A program made the position numbers and the translations under genes. A stretch of DNA of 64,000 nt from Yersinia massiliensis (GTDB lineage Bacteria > Pseudomonadota > Gammaproteobacteria > Enterobacterales > Enterobacteriaceae). Under the pieces are notes generated by a model. That model was not told where the DNA came from. It saw only the letters and a list, made by a program, of their open reading frames with translations, and ran no database searches. The DNA lies in the NCBI RefSeq assembly GCF_003048255.1, contig NZ_CP028487.1, forward strand, positions 1,240,001 through 1,304,000, given 5' to 3'. Of the stretch, positions 37,627 to 46,523 are shown piece by piece. Every line of letters begins with the position of its first letter. Position 1 is the stretch's first letter.

Positions 37627-38423
37627 CGCGCATTAATGCACTGACCATTGCTGGAACAGACCCCAGTGGCGGCGCGGGTATTCAAGCTGACCTAAAAACC
37701 TTCTCGGCATTGCAAGCGTATGGCACCAGTGTTATCACCGCGTTGGTGGCGCAAAATACCACTGGTGTGCAATCGGTCTATCCTATCGAACCGGCATTTG
37801 TCGCGGCTCAGTTGGATTCTGTACTGAACGATGTCCGCATTGATAGCGCCAAAATCGGCATGTTAGCCAATGCTGAAATCGTCGACATCGTTGCTGCGCA
37901 GTTACGCCGATATCCAATTGCGTTTGTCGTATTAGATACCGTCATGGTGGCGAAGAGTGGTGATCCGTTACTGGCCTCCGACGCGGTGGCCGCACTGCGC
38001 GAGCAATTGCTGCCACAGGTTGACTTGATTACGCCTAACTTGCCAGAAGCCGCGGCGTTACTGAACTGCCAGCCAGCAAGCGATGAACAACAGATGCGTG
38101 AACAAGGGCGGGCATTATTAGCGTTGGGCTGCCAAAGCGTATTAATGAAAGGGGGGCATCTATGTGGCGAAGATAGCCCAGATTGGCTATTTACCGCACA
38201 AGGTGAACAGCGTTTTGTCAGCCGTAGAATCAACACTCGGCACACTCACGGCACAGGTTGCACCTTATCAGCCGCGCTCGCCGCATTACGGCCACGGTAT
38301 GGGAATTGGGCTGAAACTGTCGAAGCAGCCAAAAGTTATCTGCAAGGGGCATTGGAGCAGGCTGATTCTCTAGAGGTGGGGAGTGGGGTGGGGCCGGTTC
38401 ACCATTTTCATGAGTGGTGGTGA
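37623..38423 (+). CDS. thiD: Hydroxymethylpyrimidine/phosphomethylpyrimidine kinase
   Basis: A 266-residue ribokinase-fold enzyme that phosphorylates HMP and HMP-P for thiamine synthesis. The start INALTIAGTDPSGGAGIQAD, the middle VVLDTVMVAKSGDPLL and the C-terminal anion-hole motif THGTGCTLSAA are all diagnostic. It is the only thiamine gene after the TPP riboswitch. It ends at the edge of a 121-bp repeat array. Confidence 0.96.
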   Translation: MTRINALTIAGTDPSGGAGIQADLKTFSALQAYGTSVITALVAQNTTGVQSVYPIEPAFVAAQLDSVLNDVRIDSAKIGMLANAEIVDIVAAQLRRYPIAFVVLDTVMVAKSGDPLLASDAVAALREQLLPQVDLITPNLPEAAALLNCQPASDEQQMREQGRALLALGCQSVLMKGGHLCGEDSPDWLFTAQGEQRFVSRRINTRHTHGTGCTLSAALAALRPRYGNWAETVEAAKSYLQGALEQADSLEVGSGVGPVHHFHEWW

Positions 38424-38437
38424 TCCCCTTCGTCCTT

Positions 38438-38780
38438 GAAGCCGCAGGGTTGTTAGCTGCACTCACGCGCCCGAATCACTGACTTGAGTCAGCTCATCGG
38501 GACTTATTCGCTGGCTGCCTACCTGCGGCTCCAATGACTTTGGGGATAATTTTGTTTTGAAGCCGCAGGGTTGTTAGCTGCACTCACGCGCCCGAATCAC
38601 TGACTTGAGTCAGCTCATCGGGACTTATTCGCTGGCTGCCTACCTGCGGCTCCAATGACTTTGGGGATAATTTTGTTTTGAAGCCGTAGGGTTGTTAGCT
38701 GCACTCACGCGCCCGAATCACTGACTTGAGTCAGCTCATCGGGACTTATTCGCTGGCTGCCTATCCGGTGGCAGCCAATG
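38438..38780. repeat. Tandem array of three 121-bp palindromic repeats
   Basis: Units start at 38438, 38559 and 38680. Units 1 and 2 are identical by eye. Unit 3 has one early change and diverges in its last 20 bases. Each unit begins GAAGCCGCAGGG and later has CCTGCGGCTCC, so the ends pair. The centre holds the hairpin CCCGAATCACTGACT with AGTCAGCTCATCGGG. The same core occurs in the 127-bp array at 42719. The array fills the gap between thiD and the convergent gene at 38783. Confidence 0.9.
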
Positions 38781-38782
38781 GA

Positions 38783-39646
38783 TCACGCTAATAAATAGCG
38801 CTGCATCATCGCAAACATCGCGATGGCGCGTTGTAGATGATGTGCATCAAAACGATTTAGCAGGTAACTGTCTGCACCTTTACGCGGGCGGATACACAGT
38901 AAGAATTTTGCATTCCCTGCTTCATCGTTTATCTGATCAAACTGATAACTGCCGATGTCTTTTTCATCTTCACGCCAAGAAATCTGTATTGCAGGGAACG
39001 GATTTGTGGCGGTGGGTTGCCTAACAGCCAAGAAATACTCACCAGCCCAAAAACCAGCATAATCCCCATCAGCCTGCAAAGATTTAGTGCGGAAAATTTT
39101 GGCTGAAGCTAGCTGGCTAATGGCATCTGAGGTTATTTCTTGCTGCGCTTGCCGCCAAAGCGGTGCACCGTTTTCTAGCTGCCAACAAGCAGCCCCGAGA
39201 TAATCATTCAGATCACGCCAATCAGCATCTAATTGTTCGCGCAGTGCTTCATCGAGGATATTACGGTATTGCTGCATACCGCTGGGTTCATCGCCCAATG
39301 TTTCGTAGGTAATCAGCTCCATGGTGCGTGGCTTGCGGCGAAAACTCATCCACAGCACCACTTTAGGAATGCGAAACTCAATCGATTGAATACTCAACCG
39401 GTATCGGTCACTTTTATTCACCAGAAAACCGTTGGAGGTACCGCGCTTATTCTGATAATTTCGCACCACCACCACGTTGTTTAGCCCCATCCAACCAGAA
39501 ATGTAGTGCTCATTGTCTGAGTTGGCGATATCCAGATCGAGGACCATCTGGATGATTTTATCGCTCTCAAGTTTGCTCAGTGGATGGGCATCCGCAGCAG
39601 AGTAATAGAGCTTCTTGGGTGCTTCGGGTAACTCATAGGTTAGCAT
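38783..39646 (-). CDS. Hypothetical protein, 287 residues
   Basis: No family was recognised. The protein is soluble by composition, with no signal peptide or membrane span. It is rich in Trp, Arg and Asp/Glu. Visible stretches are IPKVVLWMSFRRKPRTMELI, a helical acidic middle (LDEALREQLDADWRDLNDYL) and a C-terminal LLNRFDAHHLQRAIAMFAMM. A ribosome site (GAAGG) lies eight bases before the ATG at 39646. Base composition is like that of its core neighbours. It is divergent from the ivy-like gene, with a 221-bp shared control region. Its stop abuts the 121-bp array. Confidence 0.72.
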   Translation of the reverse strand: MLTYELPEAPKKLYYSAADAHPLSKLESDKIIQMVLDLDIANSDNEHYISGWMGLNNVVVVRNYQNKRGTSNGFLVNKSDRYRLSIQSIEFRIPKVVLWMSFRRKPRTMELITYETLGDEPSGMQQYRNILDEALREQLDADWRDLNDYLGAACWQLENGAPLWRQAQQEITSDAISQLASAKIFRTKSLQADGDYAGFWAGEYFLAVRQPTATNPFPAIQISWREDEKDIGSYQFDQINDEAGNAKFLLCIRPRKGADSYLLNRFDAHHLQRAIAMFAMMQRYLLA

Positions 39647-39867
39647 GGTGCGGCCTTCTAATAATCATCTGGTTCATAGCTTAACTCAAGCTGTCATACA
39701 GATTATGGTATAACTGGAATTAGGATGAAAATTCGTGCTATGGATCAACTTTTCCCTCCATTGGTGGTCATAGACAGGCAAACACACTCTACACCTGCAA
39801 ATCAGTAACACAGGGCGAGCATTCAATACCCTGACGAGTAGATAATCAGATCATAAGGATTTCGATA

Positions 39868-40422
39868 ATGAAAGGTCGTAAAACCCGCCATTGTCTTGTT
39901 GCTGCGGCGATACTCAGTGTCCATTCCTGGGCCTTCGCGCAGCCAGTCAGTGCAACACCTGCTGTTTCCACTCCACCTGATGTCTCCGCGCCATCCGCCG
40001 TGACTTCACCTACGCCAGCCCCGGTTAAACCGCTGCCGACGACGGCAGATCTGTTGCAGCAGCCTGTTTATAAGAATAGCTGGCAGAAAATGACCAAGAG
40101 CCAGAAAAACCTCCCAGCATGGGCGCGCAAAGGCATCGGGACATCAGGGCCATATGAGATCATCCATTGGGAAGGGAAGCCGTATAAGGTCGGTAGAATT
40201 TGCAAACCTCATGACTGCAGCAACAATTTTATGTGGGTAGCATTTAGCCAGAATAAAAAGCAAGTCTGGCAAGCTTGGGGAATGCGAATCACGGTGGACA
40301 ACAAACCGCAAGCGATGGACAACCCCAGCCAGTTTGCGACCTACCAATGGCTGGGCCACCCTGATGAGGTGATTCAGGCCATGCTGAAGAATCAGTTACA
40401 GCAAGACCCTAATTGGCGCTGA
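39868..40422 (+). CDS. ivy: Ivy-type lysozyme inhibitor
   Basis: A 184-residue secreted protein. The signal peptide ends AFA (about residue 24). A Pro/Ser/Thr-rich linker (about 25-58) follows, then the Ivy domain. The inhibitory loop CKPHDC, which inserts its histidine into the lysozyme active site, is intact in KVGRICKPHDCSNNFMWVAF. Ivy proteins are periplasmic dimers that block C-type lysozymes. The linker makes it longer than the E. coli protein (157 residues). It has an AAGGA ribosome site. Confidence 0.88.
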   Translation: MKGRKTRHCLVAAAILSVHSWAFAQPVSATPAVSTPPDVSAPSAVTSPTPAPVKPLPTTADLLQQPVYKNSWQKMTKSQKNLPAWARKGIGTSGPYEIIHWEGKPYKVGRICKPHDCSNNFMWVAFSQNKKQVWQAWGMRITVDNKPQAMDNPSQFATYQWLGHPDEVIQAMLKNQLQQDPNWR

Positions 40423-40440
40423 TTTGGCGAGAATAGGCTC

Positions 40441-40504
40441 CAAGATGCAGGTGAATAGCTAACTGCAGATAAATAGCAAACAAATGCTGTCCCTCTGCAT
40501 CTTG
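40441..40504. repeat. Long inverted repeat between ivy and gutQ
   Basis: CAAGATGCAG (40441-40450) and CTGCATCTTG (40495-40504) are exact reverse complements around a 44-base loop. It lies between convergent genes and could be a transcript end or a remnant element. No T-run follows. Confidence 0.4.
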
Positions 40505-40517
40505 AAAAGGGTAGGTA

Positions 40518-41483
40518 TCAGCTGATGCCTGCCTGATGTAAATCATGCAGATTAATCGCACCGACCAGTTTTCCTTCCAGATTAACCACTGGCGCAGCAC
40601 TGATATGATGCTGATGCAGGGCTTCCAGAGCCTCACCGGCACGCCATTGCTCAGGTAATCGGAAACCGGGCCGAGTAATGGCACCAGCTAACGGTTGTTG
40701 CAAGGTACCACCCTTTACTAGCCAGCGGCGTAAGTCACCATCGGTGAACACCCCGACCACTCGCTGGTTATCATCGCACACTGCCACAAGTCCCAACCCA
40801 GTACGGCTCAACTCCAACATAGCTTCCATTACGCTGTCGGTTTCATTAACACTTGGCAGGCGATCGCCAGTTCGCATCAAATGATGGACGCGGTTGAGTA
40901 AGCGTGCACCCAAGCTGCCGCCTGGGTGCGAGCGCGCAAAATCTTCCGCGTTAAAGCCACGATAACGCATTAATGCCATCGCCAGTGCATCCCCCATCAT
41001 CAGGGTATTGACCGCACTGGAGGTTGGGGCTAATCCCATCGGGCAGGCTTCGTGCTCAACGCTAATATCCAATACGCAGGCAGCATTTAACGCTAATGGC
41101 GAGGCTTTACCGCCGGTAATAGCGATCACCGGAATGTGGCTGTCAGCCAGCAGCGGCAGAATCAAATCTAACTCTTTAGCTCGGCCAGAATAGGAGATAA
41201 AAATCAGCACATCTTGCGGACCAATCATGCCTAAATCGCCGTGTAATGCTTCGGCGGGGTGAACGAAAAATGAGGGAGTGCCGGTACTGGCCAATGAAGC
41301 GGCAATTTTTTTGCCAATATGACCGGATTTGCCGATACCGGAGACGATAGCTTTACCGGTACACGCCAGCAATAGCTCACAGGCACGGACAAAATTATCA
41401 TCTAAGCGAGATAACAGACGTTGTGCTTCAGTGAGCTCAATTTCCAGTGTTTCACGGGCATAGGTCAGTAATGGGTTAGTCAT
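40518..41483 (-). CDS. gutQ: D-arabinose 5-phosphate isomerase GutQ
   Basis: A 321-residue protein equal in length to E. coli GutQ. A sugar-isomerase (SIS) domain (about 30-180, [36 protein letters not shown]) is followed by two CBS domains. It interconverts ribulose 5-phosphate and arabinose 5-phosphate, the Kdo precursor, and is normally the last gene of the sorbitol operon. Its start overlaps srlR by eight bases, so it is coupled to it. Confidence 0.95.
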   Translation of the reverse strand: MTNPLLTYARETLEIELTEAQRLLSRLDDNFVRACELLLACTGKAIVSGIGKSGHIGKKIAASLASTGTPSFFVHPAEALHGDLGMIGPQDVLIFISYSGRAKELDLILPLLADSHIPVIAITGGKASPLALNAACVLDISVEHEACPMGLAPTSSAVNTLMMGDALAMALMRYRGFNAEDFARSHPGGSLGARLLNRVHHLMRTGDRLPSVNETDSVMEAMLELSRTGLGLVAVCDDNQRVVGVFTDGDLRRWLVKGGTLQQPLAGAITRPGFRLPEQWRAGEALEALHQHHISAAPVVNLEGKLVGAINLHDLHQAGIS

Positions 41484-42246
41484 TTTTATCTACCAAAATG
41501 ATATTGATGCCCATATCTTGCAGCGCCTGCAGATATTCAGCACTGATCCCTTTATCGGTAATCAGGGTATCAACGGCACTGAGCGGGCAGACGACATTAG
41601 GGCTTTTACGGCCAAATTTGGAGGAATCGACCAGTAGAATGATGTGGCTGGCGGCGCGGCACATCGCGGTGCTGACATGATAAACCTCGTTAAAGGTGGT
41701 CACACCGCCTTTTAAATCAACGCCATCGGCACCGATAAAGAGCTTATCGAAACTAAAATTATCAAATGCAGACTCGGCCAAACTGCCATGAAAAGACGCC
41801 GATCCTTTACGATACGTGCCACCGGGCATCAGAATAGTTTGATCGTTATTCAACTCGACCAGCTCATTGACGATATGCAGGCTGTTCGTCATCACCGTAA
41901 TATTGTTGAATTTGGTCAGGTGCGGGACCATTTGTAACACGGTGCTCCCCGCATCAAAAACTAAACTGTCACCATCTTTGATGAGCTTACTGGCCGCTTG
42001 AGCGATTTGCTTTTTCTTGTCGGTATTAATATGGGTTTTACGATCAATCGGCTGTTCGACATCATCGCGGTTTAGCACTACCCCGCCATAGGTACGGATA
42101 ACCGCCCCTTCTTTTTCAAGGCTGGTTAAATCCTTACGGATAGTCGTGCCGGTGGTTGAAAAGTGGGAGGCGAGTTCATCGACTGCCGTCTTGCCGTGTT
42201 GCTGGAGATATTCCAGTATTGCAACTTGCCGCTGCTTTGGTTTCAT
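41476..42246 (-). CDS. srlR: Glucitol operon repressor, DeoR family
   Basis: A 256-residue protein. A DeoR-type helix-turn-helix (about 5-57, [20 protein letters not shown], then [18 protein letters not shown]) precedes a sugar-phosphate-sensing domain ([29 protein letters not shown]). It represses the srl operon in the absence of sorbitol. Upstream in the 84-bp gap to gutM are two TTTCA-TGAAA palindromes (42294-42305 and about 42314-42326), possible autoregulatory sites. Confidence 0.94.
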   Translation of the reverse strand: MKPKQRQVAILEYLQQHGKTAVDELASHFSTTGTTIRKDLTSLEKEGAVIRTYGGVVLNRDDVEQPIDRKTHINTDKKKQIAQAASKLIKDGDSLVFDAGSTVLQMVPHLTKFNNITVMTNSLHIVNELVELNNDQTILMPGGTYRKGSASFHGSLAESAFDNFSFDKLFIGADGVDLKGGVTTFNEVYHVSTAMCRAASHIILLVDSSKFGRKSPNVVCPLSAVDTLITDKGISAEYLQALQDMGINIILVDKND

Positions 42247-42330
42247 AGCGATTCCTGCTCAAGTATTTCCATTGCCTCTTTTTCAGGCACAACTTTCACA
42301 TGAAAAAGAATAACTTTCATTATGAAAATA

Positions 42331-42696
42331 TCATGATTTCGGTTTAATCGCTAACGATAGTGCAGTTTGGCATGCGGTATCCGTAGGGAAGATCACATTT
42401 GGGATTAAATCCTGTTGATGCAATCCGTGGAGGTGCGTTAGTGGGCGTGGTCGAGCAAAAACACTGATACCCCGCATGATCATGCTGTCACGCACCCGCA
42501 TATTCTCATCAAAAGCTAAAGCCATCACCACTCTGGGTTTAAAGCGTCCACCTGAGCGGCCCACCCCGACGGAGCGGTTGTTCTGGCACAAGCGATCAAA
42601 TGCGCGGTTGAACTGAGTAATTTGCCACCAACCGAGTAAAATTTGTAGAACCCAAGCGATGATGACAACGCTGATTAGTGCTGAAGTGGGAGTCAT
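42331..42696 (-). CDS. gutM: Glucitol operon activator GutM
   Basis: A 121-residue protein with an N-terminal hydrophobic segment (about 4-24, SALISVVIIAWVLQILLGWW) and the GutM body (GVGRSGGRFKPRVVMALAFD). It is described in E. coli as an activator of the sorbitol operon. The start at 42696 (MTPTSALISV) matches family length. A longer frame from 42747 would run into the repeat array and is rejected. The array begins only 22 bp upstream of this start, separating gutM from srlD. Confidence 0.9.
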   Translation of the reverse strand: MTPTSALISVVIIAWVLQILLGWWQITQFNRAFDRLCQNNRSVGVGRSGGRFKPRVVMALAFDENMRVRDSMIMRGISVFARPRPLTHLHGLHQQDLIPNVIFPTDTACQTALSLAIKPKS

Positions 42697-42718
42697 ATTT
42701 TCGTTACTCTTCGCCCTT

Positions 42719-43200
42719 GACGCCGCAGCGGTGTTAGCTGCTCTCATTCACCCGAATCACTGACTGATGTCAGCTCATCGGGATTCATTCATTTGCTGCC
42801 TTGCTGCAACGCCAATGGCTTTGAGTAACCCTTTACGTTGCCCTTGACGCCGCAGCGGTGTTAGCTGCTCTCATTCACCCGAATCACTGACTGATGTCAG
42901 CTCATCGGGATTCATTCATTTGCTGCCTTGCTGCAACGCCAATGGCTTTGAGTAACCCTTTACGTTGCCCTTGACGCCGCAGCGGTGTTAGCTGCTCTCA
43001 TTCACCCGAATCACTGACTGATGTCAGCTCATCGGGATTCATTCATTTGCTGCCTTGCTGCAACGCCAATGGCTTTGAGTAATCCTTTACGTTGCCCTTG
43101 ACGCCGCAGCGGTGTTAGCTGCACTTATTGACCTAAATCACATATTGAAATTCCCGAATCACCGGTGCGAGTCAGTGATTCGGGTTTCTCTTTTACTACC
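42719..43200. repeat. Tandem array of 127-bp palindromic repeats inside the srl operon
   Basis: Units start at 42719, 42846, 42973 and 43100. The first three are complete and nearly identical. The fourth diverges after about 30 bases and ends in a hairpin (CCCGAATCAC at 43153-43162, GTGATTCGGG at 43175-43184) followed by TTTCTCTTTT on the plus strand. Each unit shares the core CCCGAATCACTGAC, then GTCAGCTCATCGGG, with the 121-bp array. It replaces the short srlD-gutM junction expected in the operon. Confidence 0.9.
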
Positions 43201-43983
43201 TTAAAACATCACTTGACCACCGGTAATATTGATGGATTGACCGGTGCAATAGCTGGCCTTATCACTGGCGTAAAACAGCAGGGTATTCAACACATCTTGA
43301 TAATCGCACCCGCGTTTTAGTGGCACTTTATCGGTATAGTACTTCTCAACTTCTTCTGGCTTAATACCCAACTTGGCAGCGTACTGAGGCAACAGTGACT
43401 GGAACATCGGCGATTTCAGCAAATTACCTAACATCAGTGAATGCACGGTAATACCGTAATCAGCCAAATCTAATGCTAAGGATTGCGTCAGACCCACACC
43501 GCCAAACTTCGCTGCACTGTAACCGGAGTTGTGTTTGCTGCCCACTTTACCTGATTTGGAATTGATTTGGATAATACGTCCGCCATGACCATCACGAATC
43601 ATTAACCGAGAGAATTCACGAGCGCATAAGAAATAACCGACCAAATTCACCTGCAACGAACGGTCGAAATCACCCAGCGGGAAATCAGTGATCGGCGCGG
43701 CTTTCGCGATACCTGCACTGTAGACTAACAAATCGCTCCGATGGAAACTTTGATCCACCGCTTTTGCCAGCATCTCTACGCTGCTTTCATTGGTTGCATC
43801 AACCTGAAAACCACGGGCGCTATCAGCACCATACTCTGCATTAATCTGTTCGGCGACCAACTGAGCGTTATCAGAATTTAAATCTGCTACCGCGACTTTA
43901 TAACCCGCTTCGGCAAGACCGTGGCACAAAAATGCGCCCAGAGTTTGTCCACCACCAATCACTACTGCTACTTGTTGTGACAT
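43201..43983 (-). CDS. srlD: Sorbitol-6-phosphate 2-dehydrogenase
   Basis: A 260-residue short-chain dehydrogenase that oxidises sorbitol 6-phosphate to fructose 6-phosphate with NAD+. The cofactor motif GGGQTLGA is near residue 10 and the catalytic YSAAK is present with the preceding serine (INSKSG). The start at 43983 (MSQQVAVVIGGGQTLG) agrees with E. coli and has GGAGG upstream. A longer frame to 44043 runs through a repeat element and is rejected. Confidence 0.96.
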   Translation of the reverse strand: MSQQVAVVIGGGQTLGAFLCHGLAEAGYKVAVADLNSDNAQLVAEQINAEYGADSARGFQVDATNESSVEMLAKAVDQSFHRSDLLVYSAGIAKAAPITDFPLGDFDRSLQVNLVGYFLCAREFSRLMIRDGHGGRIIQINSKSGKVGSKHNSGYSAAKFGGVGLTQSLALDLADYGITVHSLMLGNLLKSPMFQSLLPQYAAKLGIKPEEVEKYYTDKVPLKRGCDYQDVLNTLLFYASDKASYCTGQSINITGGQVMF

Positions 43984-44010
43984 ATACACCTCCACATTTA
44001 CCCGCGGTTC

Positions 44011-44043
44011 TTGACGCTGCAGCAGTGTTAGCCGCAGCGTCAA
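44011..44043. repeat. Short palindromic repeat between srlB and srlD
   Basis: TTGACGCTGC (44011-44020) and GCAGCGTCAA (44034-44043) form a perfect ten-base stem around AGCAGTGTTAGCC. This resembles the two ends of the 127-bp unit with the middle deleted (TTGACGCCGCAGCGGTGTTAGC, then CAATGG). It is probably a shortened member of that family. Confidence 0.65.
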
Positions 44044-44071
44044 TGGCGTTGGGTATAAATTAATAAATCAA

Positions 44072-44434
44072 TTAACGAATAAATTTCAGTGAGCTGCCGA
44101 TAGGAATATCACTGGGTGTCGGGCCGTTCACATGAATGGAACCGGGGAACTCAGGTTGTTCATCTCCGTTGAAACGGATGGTGACATGACCCAATTCGCG
44201 TAAATTTTGGGTCGCAACCTCGCCAACCGCCGTGATGACATAGCGCTGTTGTGCCAATTCCATAATGTTGCCTGCCTGTAATTCCCCATCAGTGGTGCTG
44301 TGCTGGTGGATAAAACAGAACTCTTCAATATCTTTAGGTGCCCCTTCGCGGAAGGTGATGAGCATGTCATCAAGCAGCGCCTCACGGGCGCTGTCGCCGA
44401 TATTGGTAATGGTTGTCTGATAAATAGTATTCAT
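44072..44434 (-). CDS. srlB: PTS glucitol/sorbitol-specific IIA component
   Basis: A 120-residue cytoplasmic IIA protein of the Gut family. The phosphorylated histidine is in the FIHQHS segment near residue 43. The pattern TFREGAPKDIEEFCFIHQHS and the C-terminal GPTPSDIPIGSSLKF are characteristic. It passes phosphate from HPr to the IIB domain of SrlE. It lies between srlE and srlD as in E. coli. Confidence 0.95.
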   Translation of the reverse strand: MNTIYQTTITNIGDSAREALLDDMLITFREGAPKDIEEFCFIHQHSTTDGELQAGNIMELAQQRYVITAVGEVATQNLRELGHVTIRFNGDEQPEFPGSIHVNGPTPSDIPIGSSLKFIR

Positions 44435-44521
44435 ACGTACATCCTTAACCGTTGAATTTTTTACAGAAATCTTTACGTTACGGTTTTACCGATTCAATAA
44501 ATCTGGCTGACCTAGCACCTG

Positions 44522-45547
44522 TTACTGATAGATAAAGGCGGACACAGCCCAAGCAATTAACACTGTTGGTGCACCGGTCAGGAAGCGGCCAACTAATACG
44601 GATGGCACACCAACCCGCACCGTATCTTGCTTCGCTTCAGCCAATGACAGACCCACAGGGATGAAGTCACATGCCGCTTGAGCATTTATCGCAAACAACG
44701 CGGGTAGGGCTAATTGTGGTGGGATATTCCCCAAACCAATTTGTACCCCAACCAATACGCCGATAACTTGTGCAATAACGGCTCCTGGGCCTAAGAACGG
44801 TGACAACAGTGGGAAGGAACAAATCAGTGCCAAGAGCACGAGCCCTATTGGACTACTGGCCAATGGCGTGAGGCCGTGGGCAATAAAATCACCCAAACCA
44901 GATGCCATAATGATGCCGATTAATGCCGATACGAAGGCCATAAACGGCAGGATAGTTTTCAATACGGTGTCAATGGTGTCGCGGCCTGACTGGAAGAACA
45001 CCGCCACAACGGACCCCATCCCCATCCCAACTTTTGCCAACAAGCCATCACTTTGTTCGGTGATTTTTTTGCTGGTGTCGTAATCACGTCCTGCTTTGGC
45101 TGCCGTGTTTTCCACTGCTTTTGGTGCTGCTGCCGTCATGGTTTCTGCTGGCGCAACAGTTGGCGATGCTTGGCCTGTTCCACTGATTTTCTGGATATTC
45201 TTTTCACGGACACCGGAAACATAAATATCTTCCAGTATGTATTGCGCCATCGGTCCGGATTGACCGGTTGAATGGATGTTGACCGTTGGAATACGGCGTT
45301 TTGGATACAAACCGCAGCGTAGCGTGCCGCCACAGTCAATAATCGCGACTGCAATTTCATCCGCTGGCGGCTCACCTTCTTTGAATCCATCCACCGCTTC
45401 CCAGCCGGTCAGTTCACTAATACGGTCGATAATCGCTGGGCGAGTCCCTGCGGTGATATAAACAATTTTTTTACCGGGGACGATGGGCAACTCTAATGGG
45501 CCACCCCAACCGCCTTCGCCTTTTTCAATCCGGATAAATTCACTCAT
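44522..45547 (-). CDS. srlE: PTS glucitol/sorbitol-specific IIBC component
   Basis: A 341-residue protein. The N-terminal IIB domain ([20 protein letters not shown]) contains the phospho-cysteine region [12 protein letters not shown] linker, then the membrane domain follow ([40 protein letters not shown]), with about four to five spans. The start at 45547 ([10 protein letters not shown]) has GGAG six bases upstream. A GTG four codons earlier is less likely. The linker (about 113-145, rich in Ala/Thr/Pro) is longer than in E. coli. Confidence 0.95.
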   Translation of the reverse strand: MSEFIRIEKGEGGWGGPLELPIVPGKKIVYITAGTRPAIIDRISELTGWEAVDGFKEGEPPADEIAVAIIDCGGTLRCGLYPKRRIPTVNIHSTGQSGPMAQYILEDIYVSGVREKNIQKISGTGQASPTVAPAETMTAAAPKAVENTAAKAGRDYDTSKKITEQSDGLLAKVGMGMGSVVAVFFQSGRDTIDTVLKTILPFMAFVSALIGIIMASGLGDFIAHGLTPLASSPIGLVLLALICSFPLLSPFLGPGAVIAQVIGVLVGVQIGLGNIPPQLALPALFAINAQAACDFIPVGLSLAEAKQDTVRVGVPSVLVGRFLTGAPTVLIAWAVSAFIYQ

Positions 45548-45582
45548 GATCTGCTCCACACAGTATGTATTTAATTTACATA

Positions 45583-46131
45583 TTAAAGTTGTACGTTACG
45601 GTCCAGACTGATGCCCATTTTGCGTTCGAAAATGGTGGTCGTCAGGTCAGTTACCCAGCCACGGAAGAAGTTGGTGAACAACCCGACCAAGAAGTAACTC
45701 ACGGCTAGCGGACCCAGCGGTAAGCCCAATGTGGTTAAGCCACTGGCAATACCTAAGAAGACGAATAACTCACCTGGGTTGATGTGTGGGAACAGACCAT
45801 TCATGGAGTGGCAACTGTACGAAGCGGCTGCGTAATAACTTGGTTTGTATTTCTCTGGCATAAAGCGCCCGAGACTTAAGGTCATCGGGTTACAAAAAAC
45901 GAAAGTCCCGATTAATGGCAACAGCAGGTAACGAGAAATAGGATTCCCCGCGCAGCGCTGTGCCAAACGTTCGATCCTATCCTGACCGACAAATTTGATC
46001 AGGGCATTCATGATGACTAACAAACTGATCAGTAAAGGTAAAATCCCGGTGACCATACCAACAAAAACTTCTCCCCCTTTTTGAAAGAGTCCGATAAACC
46101 ACTCGGCTCCATGGGTTATAAGTTCAATCAT
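45583..46131 (-). CDS. srlA: PTS glucitol/sorbitol-specific IIC component
   Basis: A 182-residue integral membrane protein, first gene of the operon. The start [20 protein letters not shown], the motif [20 protein letters not shown] and [13 protein letters not shown] are nearly as in E. coli SrlA (187 residues). With SrlE it forms the sorbitol channel. The mRNA leader contains a seven-base inverted repeat (AAACCTT at 46171-46177, AAGGTTT at 46184-46190) some 40 bases before the start. Confidence 0.95.
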   Translation of the reverse strand: MIELITHGAEWFIGLFQKGGEVFVGMVTGILPLLISLLVIMNALIKFVGQDRIERLAQRCAGNPISRYLLLPLIGTFVFCNPMTLSLGRFMPEKYKPSYYAAASYSCHSMNGLFPHINPGELFVFLGIASGLTTLGLPLGPLAVSYFLVGLFTNFFRGWVTDLTTTIFERKMGISLDRNVQL

Positions 46132-46490
46132 TCTATTTCTCCTGTAATCGCGGTTATGGCTGTTTTTTATAAACCTTTGTTATAAGGTTTTGTTATGAAA
46201 AGAAATTTTAGAGACCACATGCTAAAATGGTTTTCAAAATACTGAAGTATTAAAACGAACCTCAGAATCTTGTCTATCGCCATGCAACTACCTTAATCAT
46301 TTTTTAGATCTATTTATTGCATATAGATCACACTTTGAAAGATAAATCTTTCAAAGTGAAGATTAAAAATAAAAGAAAATTGATTTGAAATGAAAGGTAT
46401 TGGATGGAATTGAGCGAAATGTACCCAAATGAAATCAGGTCATTGTGAGGTTTTGTTGGCAGTGCGGGGAGGTAAAATCGAAATAAATCA
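46132..46490 (-). promoter_or_regulatory. srl operon control region with a 28-bp palindrome
   Basis: A perfect inverted repeat CACTTTGAAAGAT-aa-ATCTTTCAAAGTG spans 46331-46358, about 200 bp before srlA. It abuts a good CRP half site (TCACA at 46328-46332); the other half is poor. AATGAAAGG at 46388-46396 repeats part of the motif. Related CTTTCA/TGAAA palindromes lie before srlR. The palindrome is the best candidate for the SrlR operator. No clear -35/-10 pair was identified. Confidence 0.5.
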
Positions 46491-46512
46491 TGGGCTAACC
46501 GTCGTTAACCCA
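46491..46512 (-). terminator. Possible terminator of yegS
   Basis: TGGG.TAAC and GTTA.CCCA form an imperfect hairpin 12 bp after the yegS stop. On the minus strand it is followed by TGATTTATTT. Confidence 0.4.
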
Positions 46513-46523
46513 CTAAGAGATCA

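Noticed and set aside
37398..37685. 95-residue minus-strand frame over the riboswitch
   Set aside because: It is antisense to a conserved structured RNA and the thiD start, and its protein has no family features.
42697..42747. Extended gutM start at 42747
   Set aside because: The added codons lie in the repeat array. The start at 42696 gives family length.
42719..42845. 127-bp unit as an ERIC element (also about 127 bp)
   Set aside because: The sequence does not resemble the ERIC consensus as remembered, so the shared length seems coincidental.
38438..43200. Tandem repeats as CRISPR arrays
   Set aside because: Units are 121 and 127 bp, whole units repeat without unique spacers, and no cas genes are present.
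43984..44043. Extended srlD start at 44043
   Set aside because: It adds 20 residues encoded by a palindromic repeat. The start at 43983 matches the family and has a ribosome site.
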